Source: Deuterostichococcus epilithicus (Eukaryota; Chlorophyta; Trebouxiophyceae; Prasiolales; Stichococcaceae). From it: DNA of 64,000 bases. Under the pieces are notes generated by a model. It worked only from the letters and a program-made list of their open reading frames with translations. It was not told the DNA's origin and did not search any database. The translations under genes and the position numbers were made by a program. This document shows positions 1 through 9,690 of this stretch, in pieces (positions within the stretch are counted from its first letter, which is position 1; each line of letters starts with the position of its first letter). Where the stretch lies: the NCBI GenBank assembly GCA_033439295.1, contig JAVTLE010000005.1, positions 2,840,501 to 2,904,500 of the forward strand, in the 5' to 3' direction.

Positions 1-1882
1 GACCTGTTCGATAGCCCGCCGCTTGTTGAATTGAAATGGGTGCTGACGAGGCCCAAGTCACCACTGGCACACGGTGGTCGGCCTTTACGGCCATGACGCC
101 CTTTCACTGCCTCGCATGCGCCGCACTTCGAGCAGAAGTTTCACGCGACATTAATGTTGTACTTGCCTCCCTCCTGTTTTCTGTCACATTTATAAGGAGA
201 CCGAGCGACTGGCCAGAGCCTTCGCTCTTGATCATCGTCACAGGCGGAGCTGGCAGCCGAAAAGGTGAACGGCGCCCGCGTCACGGCGGCGCTGGAGGCG
301 GCGGTGCACAGGCTGCGGCACGCGGACGGCACGGAGCGGCGGCGCTGCGCCGAGCTGGCGGCCTGCCGCCAGGATCTGGCTGCGTCCCGCGCCGCACAGG
401 TGGGACTGGCGGTTCCGGTACAGCTACCCTTTCGTGCTGCAGCTCTTTGCCCCCTCGCTGGCCCACCTCGAGAGGTCAGTCCTGGCGGTGAGAAAGTGGT
501 ATCCAATACTCTCTGTGTGACCTTTGAGAAATGCGGTCAAAGGCACAGATCGGAACCGGCAGGAGCTCACCGGCAGCGTGGCTGTGGTTTGGTTGCGCAG
601 GAGACGGCGGAAGCAGAGGCGGCGCGGTGGTGTGAGAAGACGGCCGAGCTGCGCACATCCCTGCATCAGAGCGCCGCCGCGCTGCAGCTGCAGATCGACG
701 CTGAACAAGAGGCACGCCGGCAGGCGAGCGACACCGCTGCGGAGCTGCGGGCGGCACAGGCGCGGGCTGCCGCCCTGGAGGCAGACGTCAGCAGGTGACA
801 AAGGAACATTTTCCTGCACTCTAGTTTCGTGCAGGTCGATGATGAAAGGCAGCAACCTGCAAGCTGCGATCACCAGATATTTCGTTGACCAGAACTGCAT
901 GGCGTAGGGCAGTCTAGAAATCGCTGCCTATCCTGCGGTGCAGGGGGGGTGGCGAGGCGCTGGTGACAGCCCATGCGCTAAGCTCTGCGCAGTCAAGTCC
1001 ACACCAGGCTGCGAAGGCAGGCGCAGAGGTGGAGCGGCACGGCGCCCGCACGGCAGCGGCGGCGACCGCCGACGCGGCCACCGGCGCGCAGGGTCGCCTG
1101 CAGGCGCTCGCGCAGGCGCTTCGGGACGTAATGGCGCTGGCGCTGCGGTGCTGCGAAGCGCTGGGGTTCGCGGCCGCGCCGGTGGCGCCATCGACGCCCA
1201 CGCTCGACCGCTCGAGCGAGGTGCTTGGCCACGCTGCTCGATAGTCAGCTTCTGCAAGTGTGCTGCTTCGCAACGTTTCCACGCCGCTGACGTGAGATCA
1301 ATTGATATGCAACAGTCTGCCACAGGAATCTTGGCTTCGCTACCCGTGAGTTTCGGGACCTGACGTGCCTGTACACTTGACAGGCGGATGCTCGGCGGTG
1401 GCCCGAGAGCGTCGCTGCAGCAGCGGGCCTGTCGGCTGCCGAGGTGGCGGCGCTCTTCAGGCCGGGCCACAGCGCATCAAGTGTGGATGCCCACGCTGAT
1501 GGCACCAGCGCGTCGCTGCGGCAGCTGGCGCAGCTGCTGCAGCGGGTGTGCGAAGGCCTGCCTGCAGATCCTGCGGCAGGTGCGGCAGTTCACTCTGTTG
1601 GTGAGCTTGTACTCGGCCTTCTCATCCCCTATGCCCTTGCCATGTGAGCATGCTCTCTGCAGATTAGGGGATTTCATGTCCAAATTAGTATCTCCTGTGC
1701 CAGTAGCCTTCTCGCACAAGTGCTGCGCCAGAGGGGATCATTAGAGAGATGGACTGCGCACAGGTGTTGACGAGGGCTATGGCAGGCGCGGGCAGCTGGA
1801 GCAGTGCCTGGGAGATGTGCAGGAGCTGGTCCAGACATTGGACGCCAGAGTCGACAGTGGCATCGAACATGTGCTGCATTGA
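1..1882 (+). CDS. Coiled-coil protein, 3' part (5' end outside window)
   Basis: I do not recognise the family. At least five exons are visible: about 249-400, 601-795, 990-1220, 1388-1600 and 1763-1882, each preceded by a CAG acceptor and most followed by a GT donor. The translations are rich in Ala, Glu, Arg, Gln and Leu with heptad-like spacing (for example ELRTSLHQSAAALQLQ and QLEQCLGDVQELVQTL), typical of a long coiled coil. The last exon ends at a TGA at 1880-1882. No enzymatic motif is visible. The gene is convergent with the HMCES-like gene. It may be a structural, ciliary or cytoskeletal protein, but nothing in the sequence decides this. Confidence 0.55.
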
Positions 1883-2207
1883 AGAAGACCAGCAATGTCT
1901 TTGCAGGGTCACCCTGTGTATACGTATTATGAGTGAGATTCGAGTTGCGAACCTGCCGGCAGCTGCGAACAACGACAGTGTGTTCCTGGCTAACGCCTAC
2001 GCTTGAAGACCGGCAAGCATTTGGTAGGATATATGGCTGTAGTCTGTAACTTGCCGTTTGTCGGGTGCTTGACGTGACATTTGATTTTGATAGCATCACG
2101 GGCCTTGTCCATCAGGCACTGTCTACCCAGCGCAGTATCTGCAACCCAATCAGCCAACGGTCAAATCAAGCGACAACAAAACAAAAGCATGCATGGTAAG
2201 CTGCCTC
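1883..2207. other. Intergenic, convergent 3' ends
   Basis: Lies between the 3' ends of the coiled-coil gene (+) and the HMCES-like gene (-). I see no coding signal; it probably holds both 3' untranslated regions. Confidence 0.5.
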
Positions 2208-4831
2208 TCATTTGGCCGCAAAGAATGAGTTCATCGTCTTCTGGCCCTTGGCTGGCATCGTGTTCTTCTTTGCGCGCTTGCCGCCGCCCGGTGTTTTTAA
2301 AGCAGGAGCACTGCCGCCCGCCAGCCGCTTCCGCGCAGTTGATTCGGGAGGCGTTGACTGCGGCTCGGATGCCGACTGACTCTGCTGCTGCTGTTGCTGC
2401 TGCTCCTGCTTGACCTGCCCAGCGTCCTCGTCGGGGTTCAGCGGCAGCGCTGCGTGGCAAGCCACATGCATTCAATCTCTGTTGGGCTGGCAAAAACAGC
2501 TGGCTGGGCAACAGGTCGCTTGATCAAATGCTTTCATCTTTGCCAACATCATGAATACACAATCAGGCGTGCTAGCCGACCAATGCATCGTAGCAAGCAG
2601 GGTTGCACCACCGCGCATGTCATGAGACTCTGAGACATTTGTCATGGGTGCTGTACACCACAGCCACACTGGGCATGCTCTCCGACGGTAGCACACCTGG
2701 GCCAGCTGCTGGGTCGTCTGGTGGCCGCACATCCTCGTGTTGCACCGGCCCACCCGCCGCTGCGCCAGATGTCATGTCGCCCGGCTGCCTGGCCGCTGCC
2801 GCGGCCTCCGGCTCTGCCGGAATGCCACCGGCCGAAGCATCAGTGTTTCCGTTCACCTGGCGTTCTTCCGGGGAGCTCTCTTCGGTTCTCAAGGACGGTG
2901 CCGCATTGCCGCCGCCGCACTGCCGTCCGCTGCTGTGCTGCGCCGCCTCATCGTGCTCCAATTTGACGCCTGCCGCTGCCAGGCTTGACGGTGCCGCATC
3001 TCGCGCGCCAGGGCCGGCGCCGTTGCTTTCCCTTCCCGCAGCGGCTGCCGGGGGCTGCTTTGCCGCCGTCGCCGCCGCCGCCGTCGTGGACTCTTCGACT
3101 GCCGCCGCCGCCGCCGCCGGCTTGGCTGCCGGCTTCTTGAAGAAAGCCGTGATGCCGGGGCCCTTTTTGAGCGGCTTGCAGCACTCGGGGCCCTGAAACT
3201 GCTGCGACCCCATCTGCGGCGTGACCTCGTGCCAAACCAGGTCCTCCCCATTGTACGGCACCGCCAGCTGGTTGAGCGACCTGCGGCGGGCGGGTGCAGG
3301 TTGCTGGTTTGAATGGGCGGCATAGCAAGGTTATATGAACCACGCTGTGCCAGACATCGCTGGCTCCCTCATCTGCTACGCGCCCCAGACAAGCGCAGAC
3401 AGGAGGCAGATATTCGTGCACGTGTCGACCGATGCATACACGAATTGCACAGCAAGACCGACGCGCCCAACTCTGTCAACATGTGCAGCTCCAGAGTCCG
3501 AAACCTGACGGTGTTCCATGGCCAGGCTGTCAGAACATGCCAGGCTCGCACTTAAGGTTGACCTCCTCGGCCAGCCAGGCGTCCTGCGCCTGCGGGGTGG
3601 TAAGCAGCACCGGCATCCTGTCGTGCAGCCTGCGCAGCCAGGCCCCCAGACCGTCAATGCTTTCCGAGCTGATGAGTTCAGCTTGCGCACAAGCCCCTTG
3701 TTAGACACAGCGAACCTCAGGTCGCCCACCCCAGGGTGTTAGCAAGCTGGGTCGCAAGGCGCGTACGCATTGGCATTCGCAGAAGGTGGTTTTGGGAGGA
3801 TGAGGTCCGAAGCACACGCGCACCAGCGCAGGCGCTTAGAGCTATCCGTGGTCAGGATGGTGAAGGTGTGCAGCGTGCGGCCGTCCTCGTCGGCGCGCCA
3901 CACGTCATACAGGCCCGCCATGTGCAGCACGCTGGCCTCGCCCATGTGGATGTAGTACGGCTGCTTCTTGCTGCCGTCCTGCAGAGAATCTCATGTGGCA
4001 GAGAAGAGATGAGCGCGTCGACGAAGAGCATGCGCTGGATCTATGGCACAGTGGTGCCACAGATCCGTATGGGTTTGAAGTCGGCTGGATCTGGCACATC
4101 GCGTGGAGAAGAAGGCACAAATGATGGTCATGAAAGACACATACGGACGAACGAGCGTGTGCAACCGGCTCGCCTTCTTCCACTCGTAAAAGCCCTCCGC
4201 CAGGAAGATGCACCGCTGCCGCGACATCAAGCGGCTGAACACGCTCTTCTCTGCCACTGTCTCGCTGCGCGCGTTGAACTGCAGCACAGACGGGTGGGAT
4301 TATGTGCCTTTGGTACCGCCGCAGGACGTTCGCTGACTGATGATACCACGGCGAATGTCATGCACAAAGGCACACCATGCGGAAGTGGTCGGGCTTGGTG
4401 CCCTTCTTCGTCCAGCTGGGTACAAGACCCCACCTGCAAGGGCAAGGGTAGCAGCGGAATACTAATGAGCGCACAAGAATGCCGCACACGACAGGCCAAC
4501 CGTCGACCACATGCTGAAAGCCACAGTCAAGAGAAAGCCGAGATACCGCGCAAAGACAAGTCGCCACCACCCACCGCATGGTTTGCACCTCCGGGTGGCC
4601 ATCACTGCCACGGATAACGACGGGCGCATCATGCCCAGGTGCCAGGTTGTAGCTCGGCTGGAAGCTGCAGGCCAGCCCCACATGGTCTTTAATACGATTC
4701 AAGCGCGGAAGAGTCACACATCATCTTTGAACCCAAGTGCACCTTTCCTCATTGCGCCAGCGTTCAGGAGCAACTCTCGCTGCTGCCGCAACCTGCTGCC
4801 GGTTCAGCGTCGTCCTGGATCGGCCACACAT
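2208..4831 (-). CDS. HMCES: HMCES-like abasic-site processing protein (SRAP domain)
   Basis: Translation starts MCGRSR at 4831. Cys2 becomes the N-terminal residue after Met removal and is the known nucleophile that crosslinks to abasic sites in single-stranded DNA. Following exons give GLVPSWTKKG, the FLAEGFYEWKK active-site segment with its Glu, the MAGLYDVWRADEDG segment, and LHDRMPVLL with the conserved His. Together these make a complete SRAP domain. The C-terminal tail is long, Ala/Pro/Gln-rich and poorly conserved, with a basic KRAKK patch likely to act in nuclear import. It carries a degenerate PIP-like motif (GPGITAFFKK, near 3155) and ends in a canonical PCNA box (QKTMNSFF, near 2215). 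Human HMCES also has a C-terminal PIP box. About seven exons. The gene is divergent from the snoRNA cluster. Family call is secure; exact splice sites were not all checked. Confidence 0.9.
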
Positions 4832-5389
4832 CGTCTCTGGGATTCACCAAGAAATTTGCGGTTGTGGATGCAACAGGTTGCAAATTATAAACACTCCTCT
4901 CTCTCTGCTCGTGCTTACAAGACTTGGTTTCGTCACGTCTGATGAATTGATGATGTCGAGCACCCCTGAGTGTGCAATGTCAGCTACAGCACTGCGTTCG
5001 CTCAGCACGCACAGCATGGCCCGGAAGGCTGGATGCTGGAAGCTGAACGGCTATGAGATTCCAGTTCATGATGACTTGCAAGCACTCCCCCTGGCCTGCA
5101 ACTTTGCAGTCGCCGCCAGCTGCCTGCACTTCTCCCTTGCCTCGCCTCGCCCTCGAACTTTTCGCGTGCGTTGGCATCGATGTGATGCTCGACGGGCGGC
5201 GGGCGCTGGCGCCGCCATGCTGCGCTGCCAGGCCCTGCCTTCCAGCTGCGATCGGCTTTCGAAAGCCGGCTCGACAGCCTCCGACGGCTGCAGCCGCACC
5301 GAATGACTCTCAAGGTGCGCAATGTTGCGATGATGTCCTATTAGTTCGTATTCTAGCCTTGGACTCTCTTAGCCGCCGGCCAAGCACAC
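4832..5389. other. Intergenic between HMCES-like gene and snoRNA cluster
   Basis: Separates the HMCES-like start codon (-) from the first recognisable snoRNA (+), so it probably holds two divergent promoters. I see no supported gene. A polypyrimidine-rich stretch lies near 4890-4920, but I cannot assign a promoter element. Confidence 0.4.
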
Positions 5390-5495
5390 GGGGATGTGAT
5401 GAGGAATGATTGTCGCCCCAGTCCTATCTGGCTCCAACACCTGGGAGCAGACAATGAGGATTGACTACTTCGGGTGCAATGCACCCCTGATCCCT
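5390..5495 (+). ncRNA. C/D box snoRNA 1 of cluster
   Basis: Box C GTGATGA at 5396-5402 and box D CTGA at 5487-5490 are closed by a short terminal stem (GGGA before C, TCCC after D). The segment TGTCGCCCCAGTC (near 5410) is complementary, with one G-U pair, to the conserved 25S rRNA segment GACTGGGGCGGCA, so it may guide a 2'-O-methylation there; the D' box that would fix the site is degenerate. A perfect small hairpin (GGGTGC/GCACCC) sits just before box D, which is unusual. Confidence 0.75.
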
Positions 5496-5592
5496 CATAA
5501 GTGCTGCCGTCGGCCTGCATGCCCGTGTCAAACTTGTAGGAACTCTGTTGTGTCTGCCGCCTGTTGTGGCTGTGCAACGCTAGCGAGCGCCG

Positions 5593-5695
5593 TCCGCAAT
5601 GACGATTCGCGATCCCAGCTCGCTTTGAGTGCTGCAGCTTTTGCTGGCAGCGTGAAGAAAACTCTGCGTTCTCACAAATACATTCACTGAGCGGA
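5593..5695 (+). ncRNA. C/D box snoRNA 2 of cluster
   Basis: Box C is the variant ATGACGA at 5599-5605 and box D is CTGA at 5687-5690. The terminal stem is perfect over five pairs (TCCGC at 5593-5597, GCGGA at 5691-5695). A possible internal C' (GTGAAGA) is present. I could not match the sequence before box D to an rRNA segment, so the target is unknown. Confidence 0.7.
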
Positions 5696-5731
5696 GAACG
5701 CGGCGCTCCTGCACTGTCCTCCCTCAGGGAT

Positions 5732-5825
5732 GGGAAGGAATGATGACACTTTCCCCGAGTGATCGAAGCTGAACGCAAACTTGCTACTAGTCCTTCGGGA
5801 CCAAGCCAGTGTACCTGACCTTTCC
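5732..5825 (+). ncRNA. C/D box snoRNA 3 of cluster
   Basis: Box C ATGATGA at 5740-5746 and box D CTGA at 5815-5818 are closed by a seven-pair stem (GGGAAGG with CCTTTCC, one G-U). An internal CTGA near 5769 could be D'. The interior carries a UUCG tetraloop hairpin (GTCC-TTCG-GGAC, about 5790-5802). No rRNA target was recognised. Confidence 0.8.
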
Positions 5826-5843
5826 AGTCCTGGCGTCCACTTG

Positions 5844-5931
5844 TGCGGAGATGATGATCCCTACTTGGTCCGTGTTTTGTATAGAGCCTACTCTCATGCC
5901 GAGACCATATTTTCCAAACCACTGATCCGCC
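5844..5931 (+). ncRNA. U18: U18-type C/D box snoRNA (25S rRNA guide)
   Basis: Box C ATGATGA at 5851-5857 and box D CTGA at 5922-5925 have a perfect five-pair stem (GCGGA/TCCGC). The segment CTTGGTCCGTGTTTTG after box C pairs with the conserved 25S segment containing AAACACGGACCAAG over about 14 Watson-Crick pairs. The same guide core (TTGGTCCGTGTTT) is the D' guide of vertebrate and yeast U18, which directs methylation at two adjacent 25S sites. The D' box itself is degenerate here. The second guide, before box D, was not matched. Confidence 0.85.
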
Positions 5932-5977
5932 AATAGACCCTTGCAACTGTCGCAACATCCAGAGGGGCGCCCCTCGT

Positions 5978-6059
5978 GAGTGCAATGATGAAACGAGTAT
6001 GGACTAGAGTTTCCGAATAACCAGTGACGATAGAGATTCTCTTGGCTGTCTGAGCACTC
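5978..6059 (+). ncRNA. C/D box snoRNA 5 of cluster (25S rRNA guide)
   Basis: Box C ATGATGA at 5985-5991 and box D CTGA at 6050-6053 are closed by a perfect six-pair stem (GAGTGC/GCACTC). An internal C' GTGACGA is present. The 13 nt directly before box D (TTCTCTTGGCTGT) pair with the conserved 25S segment ACAGCCAAGGGAA with one G-U pair. The D+5 rule then points to the first C of GCC in that segment. This may correspond to the yeast snR64 site, but that is from memory and unverified. Confidence 0.85.
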
Positions 6060-7170
6060 TGCAAGGGCGTCCTGCTACATTTTTGAGTCAGTGCTATAAG
6101 TTCTGCATAGTGTGTGTCTCTGTACGCCTCCATAAACTGGTGGCAGTGGTCTCTTTTTCGTCTGCTGTCAACCCGTTCCCGGACGCAACATTAACGAGGC
6201 CGTTAGCCGGTTTGATCAAGACCTGCGGCGGCTGCCTCTACCTGGATCATCGCTATCCTGCCACTGCTGACGGTGCAGATTGCAGGACGATTGATCTGGA
6301 CACTTTTGCGCACGCAGGTGCGAATTGATGGGCAGGCAGCGCGGGCGGTACGTTCATCTCCCGTGTCTGCTGCGGCCGTGCTCCGCCTCGGCTCCGTTCA
6401 CAGCAGGTGGGCTACGATTCTTCGGCATGTGGATGACCTGTTACACACACAGTCTGCCCTGCACATGCTCCACGCACGATGGATCGGCATTTCAGGCAAC
6501 TGGGCTGCTCTTTCCATAGCGTGACCCGGTGTTCAGCCATCCAGACAGCACGCTGTTTGCAGCCCATGTCAGTTTGAGTGCCCCTGATTTCAATGACGAG
6601 GGCATATAGAAGACATGGACATGTCTCGCGCGCATAATGCAAAGACTTTTCTTCGTCCTCTCACTGCCATGCTGATGCTGGTGTCTCTGCCCCTGAACAC
6701 AGGCCCAACCTCTGACGTCTCGTCTTTATGACAACTCACCTCAATGAACAAGGCAAGTGTGCTGCATACTCCGTTTCTCATGCTGTTTGTGTTGCAAACG
6801 CTGAGACCAGCAGCAGAGCTGCTACGAAGACGGTCGAGCGGAAGCATCACTTACTGCTTCCGCCCAACTTTATCATATCGTAGCTAGATTGATCTGAGTC
6901 GGTTTCAGTGCCCCTGATCCGCATGAAGGCGGCATGTATATGCACTCGGACAAGTGTCATCCTACTCACTTCTTCTCGTCTATGTGACTCAGGGAGTTGC
7001 TGGAGTCGACATTGCGGATGCAACTCCTCGCAACTGTTTCTCCCGCCAGAACTGCGGCGCCAAACATCAGCAACAATGCGCCTCCTCGTCTGCACCCAAA
7101 CAGAAGGTGAGCTGGCAGACGCTTTGGGCCCATGAAACCCATCCTACTGGCTGCTTCGTCAGCAAAGAAA
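6060..7170 (+). other. snoRNA cluster spacer, unassigned
   Basis: No complete C/D box RNA or protein gene could be supported. Two segments about 330 bp apart (6570-6660 and 6900-6985) share a 12-nt block AGTGCCCCTGAT followed by loosely similar sequence, and a perfect 9-bp hairpin lies at 6838-6863. H/ACA RNAs, degenerate snoRNA copies or exons of a non-coding host transcript are possible. Confidence 0.4.
6838..6863. repeat. Perfect 9-bp hairpin
   Basis: Arms GCGGAAGCA and TGCTTCCGC flank an 8-nt loop. It sits within the snoRNA cluster and may be part of an unrecognised structured RNA. Confidence 0.6.
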
Positions 7171-7264
7171 GAGCGCTATGATGATCCTTTGAGGCTGTTT
7201 CCGATGACCCTCGGGTCCTGATGAGAACCTCAATCAAATCGACTTTTCCTTCCTCTGAGCGCTC
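7171..7264 (+). ncRNA. C/D box snoRNA 6 of cluster (18S rRNA 3'-end guide)
   Basis: Box C ATGATGA at 7178-7184 and box D CTGA at 7255-7258 are closed by a perfect six-pair stem (GAGCGC/GCGCTC). The 15 nt directly before box D (CGACTTTTCCTTCCT) pair with the conserved 18S segment AGGAAGGAGAAGTCG near the 3' end of the rRNA, with one G-U pair. By the D+5 rule the target is the fifth base, an A. Internal CGATGA and CTGATGA elements resemble D'/C' boxes. Confidence 0.87.
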
Positions 7265-7657
7265 GAAAGAAACAACATGCCTAGATAACACTACAGTCCT
7301 TGTAAAGCAGCGCAGCCTTCCCGCTTGTCGATGATGAAGCTCGCCGCCTTTGTGCAATGTCGTGGGGATGCGTTGGGCGCTGCGCAAGCAGCATCGAACC
7401 TACCCAGCCGCCTCACAGACGGCGGCACACCAATGGGCTGCACTTTGCGGTCCGCTGTGGCCTGCGTCCCTGCACTCCCTGCAGACCGCGCTTTGGCGCA
7501 CTGCAGGGCTGTGCAGTCGGTGTTCTGGCCCGTGCCGTGTCGCCGGCTGTTGCACACACGGCGCAGCTCTGCTGCGGTCTGAGACGCTGCGCACGCGCTG
7601 CGTTGCATCCTCAAGTGCACTTGATCTGGATTTGCTTGCATTTGTGTGTAGCTAGCT

Positions 7658-7787
7658 GGCACCGATGATGAAAATTTCCACATAAGGGCGTTTCTCAGAA
7701 CACATTCGCAGTGCCCGCTGTAGAGCTTTCGCCTTGCCGGGTTTGAGAGCTGGTGCCACCCAACCTTCCTTGGATGTCTGAGGTGCC
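7658..7787 (+). ncRNA. U14: U14 snoRNA
   Basis: Box C ATGATGA at 7665-7671 and box D CTGA at 7778-7781 have a perfect six-pair stem (GGCACC/GGTGCC). Both diagnostic U14 elements are present: domain A ACATTCGCAG at 7702-7711, complementary to 18S ACTGCGAATG, and domain B CCTTCCTTGGATGT directly before box D, complementary over 14 nt to 18S ACATCCAAGGAAGG. Domain B guides methylation of the C equivalent to yeast Cm414; domain A is needed for 18S processing. The 130-nt length is close to yeast U14. Confidence 0.95.
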
Positions 7788-7961
7788 GAATGTCCGAACC
7801 CTGCGCTGCACAAACTTCCATCCAGCGTTCCTGTTGATGACGTTTAGCACTTGTCTGTGGCGCAGGTCGTCAGAAGATGCACCCGGCTGCATGCGACTGC
7901 ACTGCGCCAGCAGGGTGCGCCACTTGTCAGATCTGACAGCTTTCACCCGTTGTTTTCGCCA

Positions 7962-8057
7962 TGTGCTTTTGGATGATGATATCCTATACCTTCACGACGG
8001 TCAACGTACCAACCTGCCCGGTTCTGACGACCACTTAATATATCTGACAATTGCACA
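7962..8057 (+). ncRNA. C/D box snoRNA 8 of cluster
   Basis: Box C ATGATGA at 7973-7979 and box D CTGA at 8044-8047. The closing stem is interrupted: TGTGC pairs with GCACA and TTG with CAA around a TT/TT mismatch. CTGA at 8024-8027 could be D'. No convincing rRNA target; similarity to the 18S GTATATT region is broken after a few bases. Confidence 0.65.
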
Positions 8058-8461
8058 AGGCGCTCCAGTACATCTGATGTTCTGTTCCTGCGTGTGTGTC
8101 ATTTTTGCGAGTTTCAGTGTAGAGATTCCTGCTTCTAGTTCAAAAACCTCGTTTCACTCGCTGTCGGATGTGCTTGCAGGCCTTCACACCTACCACACGA
8201 TTCAGTGGAATACCGCAGTCTTATGGTGGAGAGATGACGGATTGGGATAGTGCTTGCATCTGTCTCAAGTCTGTGTAACTTTGCCAACCGATGTCCCTCT
8301 TTTCGGGTTTGTAAAATTACAGAAGACTCTCCAATCCACATTCAATAGGTACTGCTGGTTCAATGACACGCGCCGACGAATTGACAAACGCACTGCGGAT
8401 GGCCAAATCTCTGAAATTTTTTCACACCCACCCCTCAGCCAGCCATATGGATTTCTGGAGG
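8058..8461. other. Intergenic after snoRNA cluster
   Basis: Between the last recognised snoRNA (+) and the stop codon of the PTH2 gene (-). No supported gene; a CTGA near 8410 lacks a matching box C and stem. Confidence 0.4.
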
Positions 8462-9690
8462 TCACAGCGTCTTCAAGTGTCCGGTCACCCTGTCCACGGC
8501 CTCAGAGAAGCCGCCGAGACCAATGACCGTCAGAGCTCCTGCTGCCACCTCCGTGCGCCCGGCATCCCTCACTGCGTATGGATGAAGCGAGGCAGCCTCT
8601 GCGCGATACGCTAGCGCCTGCAGCTCCCTGCTGCTGTCCACCGCCAGGACTACCGTTTTCTCCCCGGCATCCTGGGTGCATGCCCAGCGCTTCATCAGCC
8701 ATTCTGCCTCACTGTACTTGTCAGAAAGCGCACTCCCATGCGCGTAATGCGCAGTAATGCGGCAGTCCAGTCCGAAGCACGTCGAGTCTGAAAGCTGTGT
8801 GGCTCTCTGGACCCTCGATCTCGGTAGGGCTACTGGCCAGAGAGTGTTGTGTAGAGCGTCAAGGCCTCGCCTCCCATGCGCGCAGCCAGGGCGCCCGGCG
8901 GCAAACCAGCTGCTTGAAGAGGCCCACAGCGGCATGCGCGCACTGTGCGCCGACCTTGCCCGGGGACATGCCGAGATCCCGAGCCACCACCAGCACCACC
9001 TGTTGCAGCAGACCATTCGCAGCCGACTCGGTGCTGCGACACAACACCATGGCGCCACTCGGACAACATGCCAATGCTGGACCCGCTCCCATCCACGCAC
9101 AAGATCCATGGAGTCCAGGGCAGCAGGAACCGTCAGCCTTGCCTTGGTCTCTCCTTGCACGCCGACCACGTGCGCCGGCGCGTGGACGCCGTCTGGATGC
9201 ACGACCAGCGACGTGTCCGTCAGCGGCACGCCCATGACCGGCTGTGATGTCGATGGCGGACCGGCGGCGGCCCTGGAGGCCTGCGGCGGCAAAGATGCCT
9301 ACAGCGCCGTGCGTCAGAACGGTTTTGGCGTGGGTTTCAGTGCGGCGTCCCCTGGCTGCGGCATCTGCTATGTGGGCTGCTGTGGGGCAGAATGCGCGGC
9401 AAGCTGCTGTCGGCGTGTCCGGGGAAGTACCTCGAGCGGCGTGTCGATGTCAGCGTCGTCAGCGTGCTCAATCAACCAGTTCACGGCCGCCTCCAGGCCG
9501 ACATTGTGCGTCAGAATTAGCGCCTTCTCTGCGCGCCCATGCGGAAAGCCCTGGATGGCGTCATGGCGGTTCAGTGTGTGGGCCGTGCAGCGAGGTGCCA
9601 CCGGCAGGGCCAGTATATGGGGCCCTGCAGCCAGGGCTCCTTCGAGAAGTGAAGTGTCTTGGGTGCATGCAAAATGGCGGAGCGGCTAAA
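8462..9690 (-). CDS. PTH2: UBA domain plus peptidyl-tRNA hydrolase 2
   Basis: The C-terminal half is PTH2: [33 protein letters not shown], then [32 protein letters not shown] and VTGHLKTL at the stop (8462). PTH2 releases tRNA from peptidyl-tRNA that has dropped off the ribosome. The 5' exon (about 9420-9580) encodes a UBA-like ubiquitin-binding domain ([35 protein letters not shown]). The PTH2 domain is split by an intron that needs a GC-AG donor (after TGGGAG, near 8875; acceptor near 8684) to give [10 protein letters not shown], which matches the family spacing. The exon linking UBA and PTH2 and the start codon are not resolved, so the 5' end is approximate. The two domains could belong to separate genes, but orientation and spacing favour one. 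Confidence 0.8.

Noticed and set aside
5353-5985. 210-codon open frame on the minus strand over the snoRNA cluster
   Set aside because: Composition is irregular, no family resemblance, and it overlaps four well-supported snoRNAs on the other strand.
7331-7450. Box C-like ATGATGA at 7331 as another snoRNA
   Set aside because: No CTGA with a matching stem follows within a plausible distance.
7831-7940. TTGATGA at 7834 with CTGA at 7933 as a ninth C/D snoRNA
   Set aside because: Closing stem is only three pairs, box C departs from consensus and no rRNA match was found. The palindrome TGTCAGATCTGACA spans the would-be box D.
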